Shown: positions 1-10,333 of the stretch, in pieces
Layout of the letters: every line of letters begins with the position of its first letter
Position numbering within the stretch: the stretch's first letter is position 1
Source: Larix sibirica
Lineage: Eukaryota; Streptophyta; Pinopsida; Pinales; Pinaceae
DNA length: 29,970 bases
Direction: 5' to 3'
Assembly (NCBI GenBank): GCA_004151065.3
Contig: NWUY0300017585.1
Span: 24,009-53,978 of the forward strand
The notes under the pieces: model-generated
What the model saw: only the letters and a program-made list of their open reading frames with translations
What the model was told of the DNA's origin: nothing
Databases searched by the model: none
Program-made: the position numbers and the translations under genes

Positions 1-200
1 CAATCTTAAGTCCTCCTCATAATATTCCAAAGTCTTGGAATAAATTAAGATATCATCAAGGAAAACTTGAACGAACTTGTCTAGGTACTAATGAAACACC
101 CTATTCATTAAGCTCATAAATACTCCCGGAGCATTAAATAACCCAAAAGGGACCACCAAAAACTCATAATGACCAAAACGAGTTCAAAAAGTAGTTTTAG
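1..200 (-). pseudogene. Duplicated scrap of element 1 reverse transcriptase
   Basis: This stretch matches 1782-1981 at a constant offset with three substitutions (positions 64, 90 and 137) and no gap. On the minus strand it encodes the RT palm around the FLDD active-site box. It ends at an N (201) and is followed by a scrap from a different part of the same element, so it is not in the normal gag-pol order. It is either a rearranged copy or a mis-joined contig end. It has no ORF of its own that could make a working protein. Confidence 0.85.
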
Positions 201-201
201 N

Positions 202-347
202 CATCTTTTGAATGCCTGGGTGAGCCATATATAAATAATGATGAGATTCTTTCAAAATGAGCTCACATAGTTCACATTTATCTGGAACTACAATTTTCTT
301 CATGAATCTCATCATTCCATAATCATCACAAGAATACCCATCCATCT
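202..347 (-). pseudogene. Duplicated scrap of element 1 integrase zinc-binding region
   Basis: This stretch matches 786-932 with a few changes, including one base fewer near 262. That one-base difference matters: here the minus-strand frame runs on through the integrase HPG motif, whereas the longer copy at 786-932 is frameshifted at this point. The scrap is bounded by N at 201 and NN at 348-349. It therefore comes from a slightly different copy or allele of the same element, not from an identical read. Confidence 0.8.
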
Positions 348-349
348 NN

Positions 350-960
350 TGATAAGTTGTACTAAAATTTAATTATGTTCGAAGGGCTGCATGGAAACTA
401 GTTCAAAATATTCCTATGAAAACATATTCCATGTATAATATGATTTTCTTAGGAAAACCATGAACTCTAACAATCTCCTTGATAAATACTTGAGCTATCT
501 CAGAATATTTTTAAGTATCTTTAACATGTATGAAATGGGAACTCTTAGTAAGCTTGTCCACCACCACCAAAATTGAGTTATGCCTCTCGACCATTTAAGG
601 AAATTCAATAATAAAATCAATAGATATTTCCTCCCATTTGGACTCTGGAATGTTGTGCGGTTGCAACAATCCTGCTGGATGACCATGCTCGGCCTTAACT
701 AGTTGGCATCCCAAATACTTTTCCACAAAAATAGCTATATCCTTCCTCATGCTAGTCCAAAATAAATTTTGTTTTGATCGACATACATCTTTTGAATGCC
801 TGGGTGAGCCATATATAAATAATGATGAGATTCTTTCAAAATGAGCTCGGCATAGTTCACATTTATCTAGAACTACAATTTTCTTCATGAATCTCATCAT
901 TCCATAATCATCACAAGAATACCCATCCATCTTGCTTTTCCAAGTATTTTTTCCACACAA
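350..960 (-). pseudogene. Ty3/gypsy element 1 integrase, broken and truncated
   Basis: Read on the minus strand from 960 down, the piece holds the zinc-binding N-terminal region, including an HPG motif that needs a frame change near 850. It then shows CQLVKAEHGHPAGLLQP, then the core start around SIDFIIEFP, then a second block ending FSTTY. In intact gypsy integrases FSTAYHPQTDGQTE follows, so the sequence stops just before the catalytic glutamate. The first cysteine of the usual CxxC pair reads as tyrosine. Several frameshifts and stops are present. The role would have been cDNA insertion. Everything C-terminal to the core is missing because the window switches to the duplicated scraps at 347/350. 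It is certainly non-functional. Confidence 0.85.
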
Positions 961-1545
961 GAATCTCTAAATTCCATACAACAATCATATTCATCTTGTG
1001 CCCTCAATATGCGATCTTTTAAATCCACCTTCAATGGAATCACCGATAAGATGCGTGGTCTTCGTTTGAGTGCATCAACCACTCTACTCAAGGCACCCTT
1101 GATGACATAAGTTATGTCAAAATCATACTCACTCAAGATCTTTGACCATCACCTTTGTCTAGTATTAAGATCACTTTTAGAAAATATATGTTGTAATCCT
1201 CTATGATCTGTCTTTAGCTCAAATTTCCTACCCACTAGGTAATGTCACCAAAGCCGCAAATCATGAACTACGGTTGTTAATTCCAAATCATGAGTTGCAT
1301 AATTTTCTTCATGTGTTCTAATTTTTTAGAGGCACGAGAAAATACCCTACCATATTATGATAGAAATACCCCGACAATCCATCATTGGATGCATTGGTAC
1401 ATACTACAAAGGGCTTATCCATACTTGGTACCTTTAATATCAGAGATGAAGTCAAACATTGTTTAAGCTTGGAAAACCCTTTATCACACTCATTTGTCCA
1501 TTTAAACCTTGCTCCCTTCCTAAGTAATGAAGTGAATGGGTTATC
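961..1545 (-). pseudogene. Ty3/gypsy element 1 RNase H, broken
   Basis: The minus strand carries recognisable gypsy RNase H blocks: WTNECDKGFSKLKQ, then VVCTNASNDGLSG, where VCTDAS is usual (the catalytic Asp reads Asn), then a HDLEL block, and finally SEYDFDITYVIKGALSRVVD followed by ALKRRPRI, the usual junction towards integrase. The last block is open from 1136 to 897. RNase H removes the RNA strand during reverse transcription. Internal stops and frame changes and the Asp-to-Asn change make it dead. The block at 897-1136 is in the same frame as the RT, showing that the original pol frame was continuous. Confidence 0.8.
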
Positions 1546-2213
1546 TATTTTAGAAAAAACCCATGCACAAATATTTTGTAGTATCCTTCCATACCCATGA
1601 AACTATGCACTTCATGCACATTAGAGGGTGTTGGCCATTCTAAAATTGCATCTATCTTTGCTAGGTCAACATCAATGCCTTCACTAGAAATAACGTGTCC
1701 AAGATAGTGGATTTTTGATTGGAAGAAAGAACATTTGGACATTTTAGAACAAAACTTGTTTTCCCTTAAGCATTGTAAAATCAATCTTAAGTCCTCCTCA
1801 TAATATTCCAAAGTCTTGGAATAAATTAAGATATCATCAAGGAACACTTGAACGAACTTGTCTAGGTACTGATGAAACACCCTATTCATTAAGCTCATAA
1901 ATACTCCCGGAGCATTAGATAACCCAAAAGGGACCACCAAAAACTCATAATGACCAAAACGAGTTCAAAAAGTAGTTTTAGGAATATCCTCCTACTTAAA
2001 TCTGAGTTGGTGATACCCAGATCAAAGATCGATCTTGGAAAACAATAAGGATCCCTTCATTTGGTCAAATATATCATCAACGTGAGGCAAATGATATTTA
2101 TTTCTACTATTTACATGATTCAATTTCCTGTAACCAATACATATCCAAAGAGATCCCTTGTTCTTTACAAATATCACTGGAGCTCCCCAAGGTGAAACAT
2201 TGGGTCTAATCAT
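1545..2213 (-). pseudogene. Ty3/gypsy element 1 reverse transcriptase, broken
   Basis: Two open stretches in one frame (2213-2022 and 1940-1545) carry the RT domain. The first has [18 protein letters not shown] and ends FSKIDL, with the first catalytic Asp. The second has VVPFGLSNAPGVF, the active-site box VFLDDILIYSK (FLDD encoded at 1833-1844), and the thumb with HYLGHVISSEGIDVD. The 80 bases between them keep the frame but contain three stops, reading SGYHQLRFK and TRFGHYEFL around them. So the RT has nearly all landmarks of Ty3/gypsy elements and is inactivated mainly by nonsense changes. It copies retrotransposon RNA into cDNA inside the virus-like particle. Confidence 0.92.
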
Positions 2214-2231
2214 ATCCCGATCTAATAATTC

Positions 2232-2435
2232 TTAAAGTTGCACTTGCAACTCTCTAATTTCAGGCACATACATTTGGTAAGGAGGTTTTGACACTGGTTC
2301 AATACTAGGATTTAGTTCAATGGAGAAGTCAAGCTCATGCTTTGGAGGTAGACCAAGCAACTCATTAGGATTCTGAAAAAAAAAAAAATGATATTTCTCT
2401 AGGGATGAAAGGTCTCCCTCATTTAAGGTCATCAC
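2232..2435 (-). pseudogene. Element 1 protease-RT linker
   Basis: This minus-strand open stretch reads GLPPKHELDFSIELNP and then PVSKPPYQMYVPEIRELQVQL, the conserved connector that precedes RT in many plant Ty3/gypsy polyproteins. It lies in the same frame as the RT, with stops between the two. An A-rich run near 2376-2388 interrupts its N-terminal side. A near-copy of about 55 bp follows directly: the stretch ending in catttaagg at about 2390-2429 is repeated at about 2440-2487. No separate function is implied. Confidence 0.8.
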
Positions 2436-2590
2436 AAAAAAAAATGATATTTATCTAGGGATGAAAGGTCTCCCTCATTTAAGGTTATCACAACATACAT
2501 TTTACATCCTTTTCTAAGACTTCATTTCATCTACAATGATGAAATTATTCTCAAGGAAACATATCTCTTTTCCCCTTAGAGAACCATAGA

Positions 2591-2908
2591 TTAGCCCTCG
2601 TCATTTCGAAAATGAAGAGTTTTACTTTGACAGTCTAGCACAACCCAGTGAGCTTCAAGCCATTCCACCCCTAGTATTGCATCATAATGTCCAAGAGACG
2701 TTATATACAAATTCACATGTGTGATACACACTCCCAAGTATAAAGTACACTCATGCAGTATGGATTCTACTTTCTGAGAATCAATCAATGCCATCTCAAC
2801 CTGCTCAAAATCATTTTGCTCTACTGCCACTAGAATACATTTTAATAAATCATTAGGTGAAATAATACTTTTAGTATTCATATATGCAACATATCTAAGC
2901 AATTCCAT
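2591..2908 (-). pseudogene. Element 1 retropepsin C-terminal part fused to gag end
   Basis: The 105-residue open frame ends with DAILGVEWLEAHWVVLDCQS, the conserved C-terminal half of gypsy retropepsins (ILGMDWL and the following CxxK-type segment). Its first residues, MELLRYVAYMN, look like the end of the gag capsid domain. The gag zinc knuckle and the catalytic DSG motif expected between these parts are absent, which suggests an internal deletion. It is not in frame with the RT downstream, so a frameshift also separates them. Retropepsin would cleave the Gag-Pol polyprotein. This copy lacks its active site. Confidence 0.75.
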
Positions 2909-3420
2909 GAATCGAGCCTCATATCCAAGTACAATCTTAGTTCCTTACTTAAGATCATGAAACGCATTCAAATTTTGCTCCAAGTACTCTATCGAAAGTT
3001 ATTTTTTTGAAATTGAACTTCAAATTGTTACTAAGTCAAGGTAGAGATAGAATATCCCAATTGATATTCTAAGTGTATCCACCATAATAATGCACTCTCA
3101 TTAAGTTGGTATATAGCCAACTTGGCCTTTTGGTTGCTAGAATAGCTTCACAACTCAAAACATAGATGCATGTTTTCCATCAAAGCTTCTGCTACCTCCC
3201 CTTTAATGGGGCCTTTAAAGATGGGTAGTTTAACCTTTTCCAACTCTCTATGTAAATATCCATCATATGGCACTTCTTGTCTTTATTCTTGCAAGGAAGA
3301 GGAAGAAAACGAGGGATTCCCTCTAGTTCTATCTATAAAAGCTTCTGTCATCCTATGAAAGGATAACATAATATTCTTTATTTCTCTATTGGATATTCGA
3401 TGAGAATCATCTGCTTGAGA
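2880..3420 (-). pseudogene. Element 1 gag capsid remnant
   Basis: The minus strand shows Retrotrans_gag-type blocks with many stops: LPIFKGPIKGEVAEALMEN, then KAKLAIYQLNESA with a WW pair in the next residues, then a block leading into FMELLRYV. These match the usual order of plant gypsy capsid (PxFxG, then A(I/L)xxLxxxAxxWW, then KFxELLRYV). Gag normally forms the particle that packages the element RNA. The N-terminal part between here and the PBS is hard to read, and the element lacks a visible CCHC knuckle. There is no usable start codon in frame. Confidence 0.65.
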
Positions 3421-3580
3421 AGGTGGAGGTTATGGTTCCCTCCTTCTCCTCTATCTTTCAACTCTCACTATGATTACATAACCTCAAAAAGTAAGATTCC
3501 AATATTAGATTCTAGCTTTCATTTCTTAACACAAATTACTGCATAAAGTGTGTAAGCCCTAGGTCCTAGAGTTTAACCTC

Positions 3581-3592
3581 ACTCTAATACCA
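3581..3592 (-). other. Primer binding site of element 1 (tRNA-iMet type)
   Basis: On the minus strand the bases read TGGTATTAGAGT, matching the plant initiator-tRNA-Met primer site TGGTATCAGAGC at 10 of 12 positions, both changes being C to T. It lies one base inside the proposed LTR end and upstream of gag, exactly where a PBS belongs. It fixes the element orientation as minus. Confidence 0.8.
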
Positions 3593-3677
3593 TTGTAAGG
3601 TCCTACCTTACTAACTGGAAAAACAATAAAAGTGAAGGTCCCAAATCCCATTGGCCATTAAATCTCATAATAGGAAT

Positions 3678-3692
3678 ACACACACACACACA
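3678..3692. repeat. (CA)n microsatellite
   Basis: A short run of alternating A and C, about seven units, inside the proposed LTR/leader of element 1. Confidence 0.9.
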
Positions 3693-4147
3693 TCAAATAC
3701 ATTTATTTATTCATAATATGAGGCTACAATAGTTTATGGTTGAGAATAAAAGAAAACAAAATAACAAGTCTACTCTTTCTATGAGTTATAATAATTAAGT
3801 ACCATTCATTTATGAAATTCAAGTCATATTATTTTCATAAACATTCACAACAACAGAGAAGTAAACATTCTTTCTTTATATGGAATTATTTGACATTAGA
3901 ATCTTGAAAGTCCTTCCTTTTGGATAGTTCTAATCTTATGGAGGGAGTACCACATAATTGTGTACTTAAGCCTCAAGAGGTTACAAGTAAACTTAAGTCA
4001 TACTTAGTTATTTATTGGCTTTTACTAATTAAGAAAAATCATTAGTAAAACCAATTGACTAATTCTTAGATATCAGTAAGCACTCAACTATACCCAATTC
4101 ATTCACAATATATTTTAGGCATCAAGAAAATAAGGAATTACGACACT

Positions 4148-4162
4148 TATATATATATATAA
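4148..4162. repeat. (TA)n microsatellite
   Basis: A run of alternating T and A, about seven units, with a second short TA run at about 4203-4212. Confidence 0.85.
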
Positions 4163-4251
4163 TCACTTCATCATATCAATTCATGTTGAAGGTTGTTACA
4201 TGTATATATATAGTATGTATACTACTAAACAACAATTCCTTGTACCAGTAA

Positions 4252-4274
4252 ACACACACACACACACACACACA
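4252..4274. repeat. (AC)n microsatellite
   Basis: About eleven AC units without interruption, the longest AC run in the window. Confidence 0.9.
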
Positions 4275-5982
4275 TTATTCATACCAATTAAAAACACTTG
4301 CATGCAAACATTTAGACAAACACTTAGCAATCGCATATTTATACCATCAATATACACATAGTAATATACAACACCTATGGTTGAAGTATCAACTTTATTT
4401 TTAAAGAAAACTTTGAAAATATTTCAGGCAAAAAATGTTGATAGGGCGATTAAAACGTTTTCAGAATCGCCCAGATTTCAAAATTGCATTGAGTGAACTT
4501 TTTAACTTGACTCAAATCAGGGGTTCCAAGGCCATATGGTATATATTCCCCCTATAGTTAATTTAATTTGAAACAGAAAATCCTGTAGATTCATTTTTCT
4601 AAAAACAAAACCTAGAATTTTATGTAGGGTCTAATACTTCATGTAAGTAATAATCCTATCAATTTCATCAATCACAATAAATTTGAAGAGATAGTAGTTC
4701 AACCATTCAGGAATTCCATCAAACAATTAGCTAGAAACCTCATTTATATTCATGCTCAAAGAAATAATACCCAAAGAGGTGCTAAGTATTAAATCCCTAG
4801 ATTCACCATATAAGAAAAATAAACTTGTTGGTAAATAAATAATAGTCACACTCCTCAAATCACAAATTTTCCATACAAATGATTTCAGTTTGGAAATTTA
4901 ACAAACACATGTCTTACAATCTCCAAACTGCCACTTTGAAGAGAAGAGCAACCCAAAATTATACCTAATTTCTGTAATCAATTATCATAACAAGGGAGAG
5001 AAACATAATTATCAAATAGATATATTTTCTCAGAAGTCATTGATAGCCATAGCAACAAACTTAACTCATTTTAACTATGAATTGCTAACTAAAATCTCAT
5101 ATACTTCTTTCTACATGCCAATCCATTATAAAGAGACCTTTGTATTATAAAACAAAGTGCTGACAAAAAATGTAGATGTAATTAAGGTTTCAACAAAGAT
5201 ATAATTTCATTCCCTTGTAAAAACCATGGCACCCAATCACCCTCTGAACTATACACAATTAACTTAATTAAATTGATTTAAAACAAAATCAAGAACAAAT
5301 GAATTGTTGTTGCCAACAATTAATTTCCTTATTCACATAGAATTTACCATCATATTCTAGATTTTCTAGTAGAACATATATGCCCAACCACTTCTTTACG
5401 TTGCTGTAGCTTTTCGTACCCTGCAACCACATTTCTCAACATTCTTTCCAACATATAGTTATCCAATTTTACTATGTATATAGCTGGTAGGAGGTCAGTA
5501 TTACGATCCCATACTTTTAAAAAGAAATTACATTCCACCACAATATTCAACCACATCCTCCAATTAATATCAATTTGAAACAATGCTATACCATAATATT
5601 TATATCTGAAAAACAAAAACATAAGAAAACACAATTATACCTAACTGTAGATATTGAGATCCAAAATTTTGAGTAGTGTGTCCCAAATTCTTCAACTTTT
5701 CCAACTAAAATAGACCAGTCGATTTCCCACCCAACCATATCTAGGGAGAACTTCTCCCCTTGGAAACCCTGAGTTGTAAGAGCTAATAATAAGTGCCCGG
5801 AGCTAGTAATAGAGAGCTAACATGAAAATTTAGGAAGACAATTTCTTCTTCCTCTCAACACCACTTGGATCTAATCAACCAAGGTAAAAAAATAGGGACA
5901 TCTAATTCATAAATTCAAAAACCATTCCGACAACATCTGGCTGCTCTCCAGGTTCCCCCCCAAAACCTACATTGTACTTCCC

Positions 5983-5990
5983 TATTTATA
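5983..5990 (-). promoter_or_regulatory. TATA box of element 1 LTR
   Basis: The minus strand reads TATAAATA followed by GGGAAG, a near-ideal plant TATA box. Transcription would start about 30 bases further on, near 5950-5955, and run towards the PBS and gag. It supports the minus orientation of element 1 and marks the U3/R border. Activity cannot be judged from sequence. Confidence 0.55.
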
Positions 5991-6379
5991 ACCTTTGAGA
6001 GGAATGACACCTCATCCCTTCATGCAATTTCTAATCAATTAATTAAATCCAAAATTATGGATTATTCATCACCTCCCTTGAGGTGTCACCTTTTTCCATT
6101 TTCCCCTAATTACTTATTTTCTTAATTAGTTAATATTCACCCTACCCATGTGTCACCTAAAACAATTTCATATTTTTAATTATCCATAGTTAAATATTTC
6201 ACTTTTTTTATTAAAATAATATTAAAGTTAAAAATCCCCTCAAAAGTGGGTAACTTTGGAGTTAAATTAATTCAAGGATTATTCTATTTTGGCTGACTCA
6301 ATTGATTGATGCCCTGAGTGGTGTTTTTCTGCTAGATAATAGGGATTCATCACCCCTATTGTGTGCCCCTGAAATTATT

Positions 6380-6521
6380 AGGACTCTATGCCCTTTGCAT
6401 GTACCTAGGACTCCATGCTCTAATAGATTCAAGACTATGCACCCTGATCGATCCCATAGATCCAGGACTCCATGCCTTGATCTTCCATGTATTCAGGACT
6501 CCAAGCCTTAACCTCCATGAC
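6380..6521 (-). repeat. Degenerate tandem repeat in the U3 region
   Basis: Five units begin at 6380, 6407, 6431, 6464 and 6495 (spacing 24-33). Each starts with a version of AGGACTCCATGCC on the plus strand. The block lies 390-530 bases upstream of the TATA box on the transcribed strand. Short repeats at this place act as enhancers in some LTRs; that role is inferred here. Confidence 0.65.
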
Positions 6522-6642
6522 TTCTCATTATTTTGCCTCGAAACTCCATGTTTAATTCAAGGTACTAGTTGTGAGCTGTTACCCATCTAATGGTCCATTG
6601 GCAAGGTCTTGTCCCAAGGCCCGCACACATCATAATTTCACA

Positions 6643-7182
6643 GATTAACAGCATCAATGAAGTTCATAATGAAATTAACTTAATCCTATTTTACCCATAT
6701 GTGTATATGAATTCCACGATCATTTTGATTATGAAGAAATGGCTTCCATAGCCATTTCTGATATGACCATCCATGTTGGCAAGTAATCAATTTTCCCTGC
6801 CAAATACTGCTCATTAAAAGGTTAAGTATACATAATCATATAAATCATGTTTCATTAGCAAGTTCATAATCAACTATATGTTCCACATAGTAATGATCAT
6901 CCATAAGTTACAATCGTATATCATAATCCATGTCATTAACCAAATGTAGAAAGAAAAACAACCATATAACATGTACATAACCAAAATTGGTCTAATACAC
7001 ATAATCATAGATGCAACCATATNCTTCCAAAGACTCCCAAACACTTCCAAATACTTCCAATATTTGACACTTACTTCATTACATACGTTCACATCTATAC
7101 ATATAGTATATATACAATATCGTATACACGTAATACTAATAATTATTGCATATTTTAAAATACATATTATAATATACACATA
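6643..7182. other. AT-rich DNA, no gene seen
   Basis: No coding block or RNA gene was recognised. One small perfect inverted repeat (arms 6736-6744 and 6750-6758, loop of five) is present. A single N lies at 7023 within a run of near-repeats of the type CTTCCAAA/ACACTTCC (7024-7060). Overlapping frames that look open here are low-complexity. Confidence 0.6.
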
Positions 7183-7191
7183 CATGCATAC

Positions 7192-7231
<40 letters not shown>
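7183..7231. repeat. (TACA)n-(TA)n compound microsatellite
   Basis: About five TACA units pass directly into about thirteen TA units. The frames open across it on both strands are products of the repeat. Confidence 0.92.
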
Positions 7232-7235
<4 letters not shown>

Positions 7236-7912
7236 ATCCACCCACATCCCATTTGTTTAATTTTTTTTAATGACTTTGGAATTCACTCTAATTATTTCAA
7301 TGACATTAAGTTTAGTGATCGATATTAGACATTGTATTTTTTGGTTAAAGTCAATCTAAGAGTGAAATGAAGAGCAAATCCATTTTTTTTTAACTACCCT
7401 TAGAGATTGTTAGAGGACATATCCATTAGGTTATGACTCGAATTACATATTCTAGACCAAAATATTATTCTTGAAGGAATTGATACCCAGTATTTGGATG
7501 AATTTATCTCCTCCTAGTGATTCTATAACAATGTTATTTCCTATATGTAGAATTGGAAATCCTAGAGTGGCACCAACGTGGCATGAAAGTTGGATCAACA
7601 TTCACACCATTGGTAGGCCAACAACTTATCAACCCTACATGCATCCATAGAATATTAGCCAAATGGTTCCATCGATATCAATCCTACCATGATAGTGTTA
7701 CACATATCATCTAAGGCCTTGACACCACAACCAATATAGTGGCCTAGTGATCCACCATCTACTACCAACATTGCAACAAGCTCTACCACTTTTCCCTACT
7801 AGTGCAACAAGGAATTTTCCAAGAACACAAGGATAGACCGTTATTGGTTGAATTTGACACCTTTTCTCCCCACCCTCTGGAGGGGCCTTCGACTACCACT
7901 ACAGTCAACAAA

Positions 7913-8150
7913 GTTCCATCTAACAATGTATAATTTTGGATTTTTTACAACAAAATATTAATTGCCAACAAAATTTTGTCGATTTGCCACTATGCAATTT
8001 GGAACATTTTTGAAGTTACAATCACCAAAGGGTTCCCTCTAGCAATCATTACATAATTTTGGAATTTTTGTAACCAAATAATACTCATGTGTAGTGCTTC
8101 CTCTAGCTACAGTTTCTCACTTTTTAAAGTTTGCAATTTCGTCAAGGCAT
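7913..8150. repeat. Two-unit degenerate tandem repeat, period about 119
   Basis: The unit starting GTTCCATCTA at 7913 recurs as GTTCCCTCTA at 8032. In both it is followed by a TATAATTTTGG / CATAATTTTGG block and an AACCAAATA / AACAAAATA block. Similarity fades towards the unit ends, so the duplication is old. No function is apparent. Confidence 0.6.
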
Positions 8151-9472
8151 TCATACTCGCACCTCCTCTTGACTTCCCAGTACCACCATACACTCTAAAC
8201 CCTTATACTTTACCTAACACTTCCTAGTGCTGTACAAGGACCAAAGAGAGTCAAGCAAAGGTTTGAGGATGGAACAATACTTAAGGGTTAGTTAATGCTG
8301 GCAACTAATTTCATGCACATGTGTTTAAAAGCTAACATATTAGTACTAAACCCCTTTTGCTCTTGTTTAATGCATCTTCTATTTAGCACCAGGCTTCAAT
8401 ATATAAACACTAGGTCCAGCTAGAACATGATTTTGTTTAGGGCTTGAGATCTAATAACATCACCCTTCATTTCATCAAGGTGTTTCATTTGGAAAATACT
8501 TGACAATGAATGTACACCTCATATCAAATTAATGGAACATATTAAAAATGTTAGAGCTACCCAATTTGTAAAAATATTCTGTCACAATATTCTTGGCCAA
8601 TGTGGGTGCTACTTTTTATATGTGTGCACTATAATTTGCATTATGTAACCACACTAAAACATAGTTTTAGCTTCATATTTGATTAGAATAAAATTAAAAA
8701 TATCCAATGTGCTTCTAGCACTAGATTGTATAAAGATATAAAGAGCTCTACATATAAACAAGGTGAGAGACAAAGTATTCTTGTTAGTAGACTTGCTTAT
8801 TACTTATAACATATGCTATATTGTCACAATAATTGTTAGTTTTTGAATATATCATCTTGAATATTATCATTATTTTAATTTTAAATTCTAGTATATGATA
8901 CCCCCCATTCTAATTCCTACACATTGAGGTTTCTTATCTTCAATGTGCTTGCACTCAAAATTGATTGTTCTTCCCCAAAAATAATCCAATAGTTTATCAC
9001 TAATAGTGGTTATGTAATATAATTAGTTAACAATTTTACCAAGAAGGTGGGATATCAATATATTTTTGATAGAAACTAAAGATGATTGATGGAATTAGCC
9101 TCAAATACCATATTTTGGTAAACAAATAAATCCTTCAAGGCTTGAAACAATGACTTGCAAGGTTTTGTTTGAAATAAAGGAGAGACAATGAATTGATGTT
9201 TTCAAATTGCACACATGATACTAAAATACCAAGTTACTTTCTGATGAAGGAAGACCATTTTGACACGATAAGATTCTATCAATGGCAAGTATGTGACAAT
9301 GAAGAATCTCTAAAAATGAGATAACACCAAATTGGGAGAGCCTTGATGAAAAATGACAATGATGATGATCCTATAAGCCAAAAACAACACGGTAATTTTT
9401 TTGAGTTTTTTGTATATCAAAATGCAATTTTGTTTGGGTCTATACCAAGGATTTTTGCTCATTTTGTTGCAA

Positions 9473-9660
9473 GGTTTGCAAATAAAACTTGCGAGAATTG
9501 TGATCTTGGATTGATGAAATTGTTAGTTTTAATGTAGAAATGTATTCAACACCCTTCCTACTGATTTGGTTGTGGGGTTCGCAAACAAAGCTTGCAAAAC
9601 TTGTGAACATAGATTGATGAAATTGTGGTTTTTAACGTAGAAGTAGATTTAGCACCCTTG
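9473..9660. repeat. Two-unit degenerate tandem repeat, period about 103
   Basis: A block beginning GGTTTGCAAATAAAACTTGC at 9473 recurs as GGTTCGCAAACAAAGCTTGC at 9576. Both copies continue through GATTGATGAAATTGT to a CACCCTT end. On the plus strand the two units read similar peptides (ANKTCENC and ANKACKTC), but the frame is broken between them. Whether this was once coding is unclear. Confidence 0.65.
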
Positions 9661-10080
9661 GATACCCATACTATAACTAGATTGTTTAATGTTAACATAT
9701 GATAATGGTATCTCCATCAATCCAAAATTATTATTTCCATATTTTAGACCAAAAATGTTGATTTCCCCTCATGTTGTTTAGAGTGGATGGAAGAGAATCA
9801 ATTTATGTATCATTTAGACTATAATGTCTTTTAGTCTTACCATTTACTAATAAGTATGTAGATTAAAGCACACTCTCCAAAAGTATTTGTTAGTTTAGTT
9901 AAACATACAAAACTATATTAAACTTCTATTTTAACCTCTCATAATCTACATGTTAAACAATTTAACATGTTTATTTATTTATTATTCCAGTATTTTTTAA
10001 TTATACAAATTAAATACATTTTATCTAAGAAAAAAGTCACAATTCTTCTATTTTAAGTAGAAATGGTGAAATCATATTTA

Positions 10081-10328
10081 GCCTATTCTCGAGGGCACAA
10101 AACCAAAAAAAATTGTAACCATCTCATAGACGATGATAAGTTTAAATAGAAATAGAAAATCTATAGCTCAAAAGCATATAGATCAACAAATTGAAACAAA
10201 CAACTTTGTAGATTGTGGCAAATCTAGAACAAGTTTCATAAAGAAACGAAAGAAAAACAACTTGACCAAGAATGGCCAAGAACCAACACCACATCCATAT
10301 TAGACCTTGCATGTCCTCAACCTTGTGT
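10081..10328 (-). pseudogene. Possible 3' end of the LINE, left of element 2
   Basis: If element 2 inserted into the LINE at the CTAAC target, minus-strand DNA left of 10329 should continue the LINE 3' part. The sequence is compatible: no strong coding, T-rich on the minus strand, as in plant LINE 3' untranslated regions. I see no positive family motif and no clear poly(A) tail, so this rests on position alone. A 67-codon open frame (10142-10345) overlaps it without known similarity. Confidence 0.25.
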
Positions 10329-10333
10329 CTAAC
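10329..10333. repeat. Target site duplication of element 2, left (CTAAC)
   Basis: CTAAC directly abuts the outer end of the 3' LTR and recurs at 17073-17077 beside the outer end of the 5' LTR. A 5-bp duplication is the normal gypsy integrase footprint. Confidence 0.75.

Larger units (their letters stand above)
3594..6642 (-). mobile_element. Probable long 5' LTR / leader of element 1
   Basis: The inner end is well placed: plus-strand TGTAAGGTCC begins directly beside the PBS, which is minus-strand ...GGACCTTACA. The outer end is a guess at 6642, where the plus strand ends ...ATTTCACA (minus-strand start TGTGAAATT). This would give an LTR of about 3 kb, long but not unheard of in large plant genomes. 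A good plant TATA box (5983-5990) and a repeat block beyond it support a promoter-bearing U3 at the high-coordinate end. No partner LTR is in the window, so length and outer border are unproven. A later insertion inside it cannot be excluded. No coding potential was recognised. Confidence 0.4.
7232..10080. other. Unrecognised AT-rich intergenic DNA
   Basis: I found no protein family, tRNA, LTR pair or RNA gene in this 2.8-kb stretch on either strand. It holds two degenerate tandem repeats, listed separately. The open frame at 9343-9537 overlaps one of these repeats and resembles no family I know. The stretch may contain very old transposon remains that only a profile search could detect. Confidence 0.5.

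Noticed and set aside
3170-3358. Plus-strand 62-codon frame over the gag region
   Set aside because: Opposite the recognisable gag capsid blocks of element 1; a shadow.
5350-5634. Minus-strand 94-codon frame in the proposed LTR/leader of element 1
   Set aside because: No recognisable domain, and it lies in what seems to be untranslated LTR sequence; too short to separate from chance.
6736-6758. Perfect 9-bp inverted repeat with a 5-base loop
   Set aside because: Too short and isolated to call a terminator or functional hairpin in a nuclear plant sequence; expected by chance in 30 kb of AT-rich DNA.
6874-7231. Open frames rich in Tyr, Ile, Thr and His near 6874-7231
   Set aside because: They translate the TACA/TA microsatellite and AT-rich flanks; there is an N inside and no similarity to a protein family.
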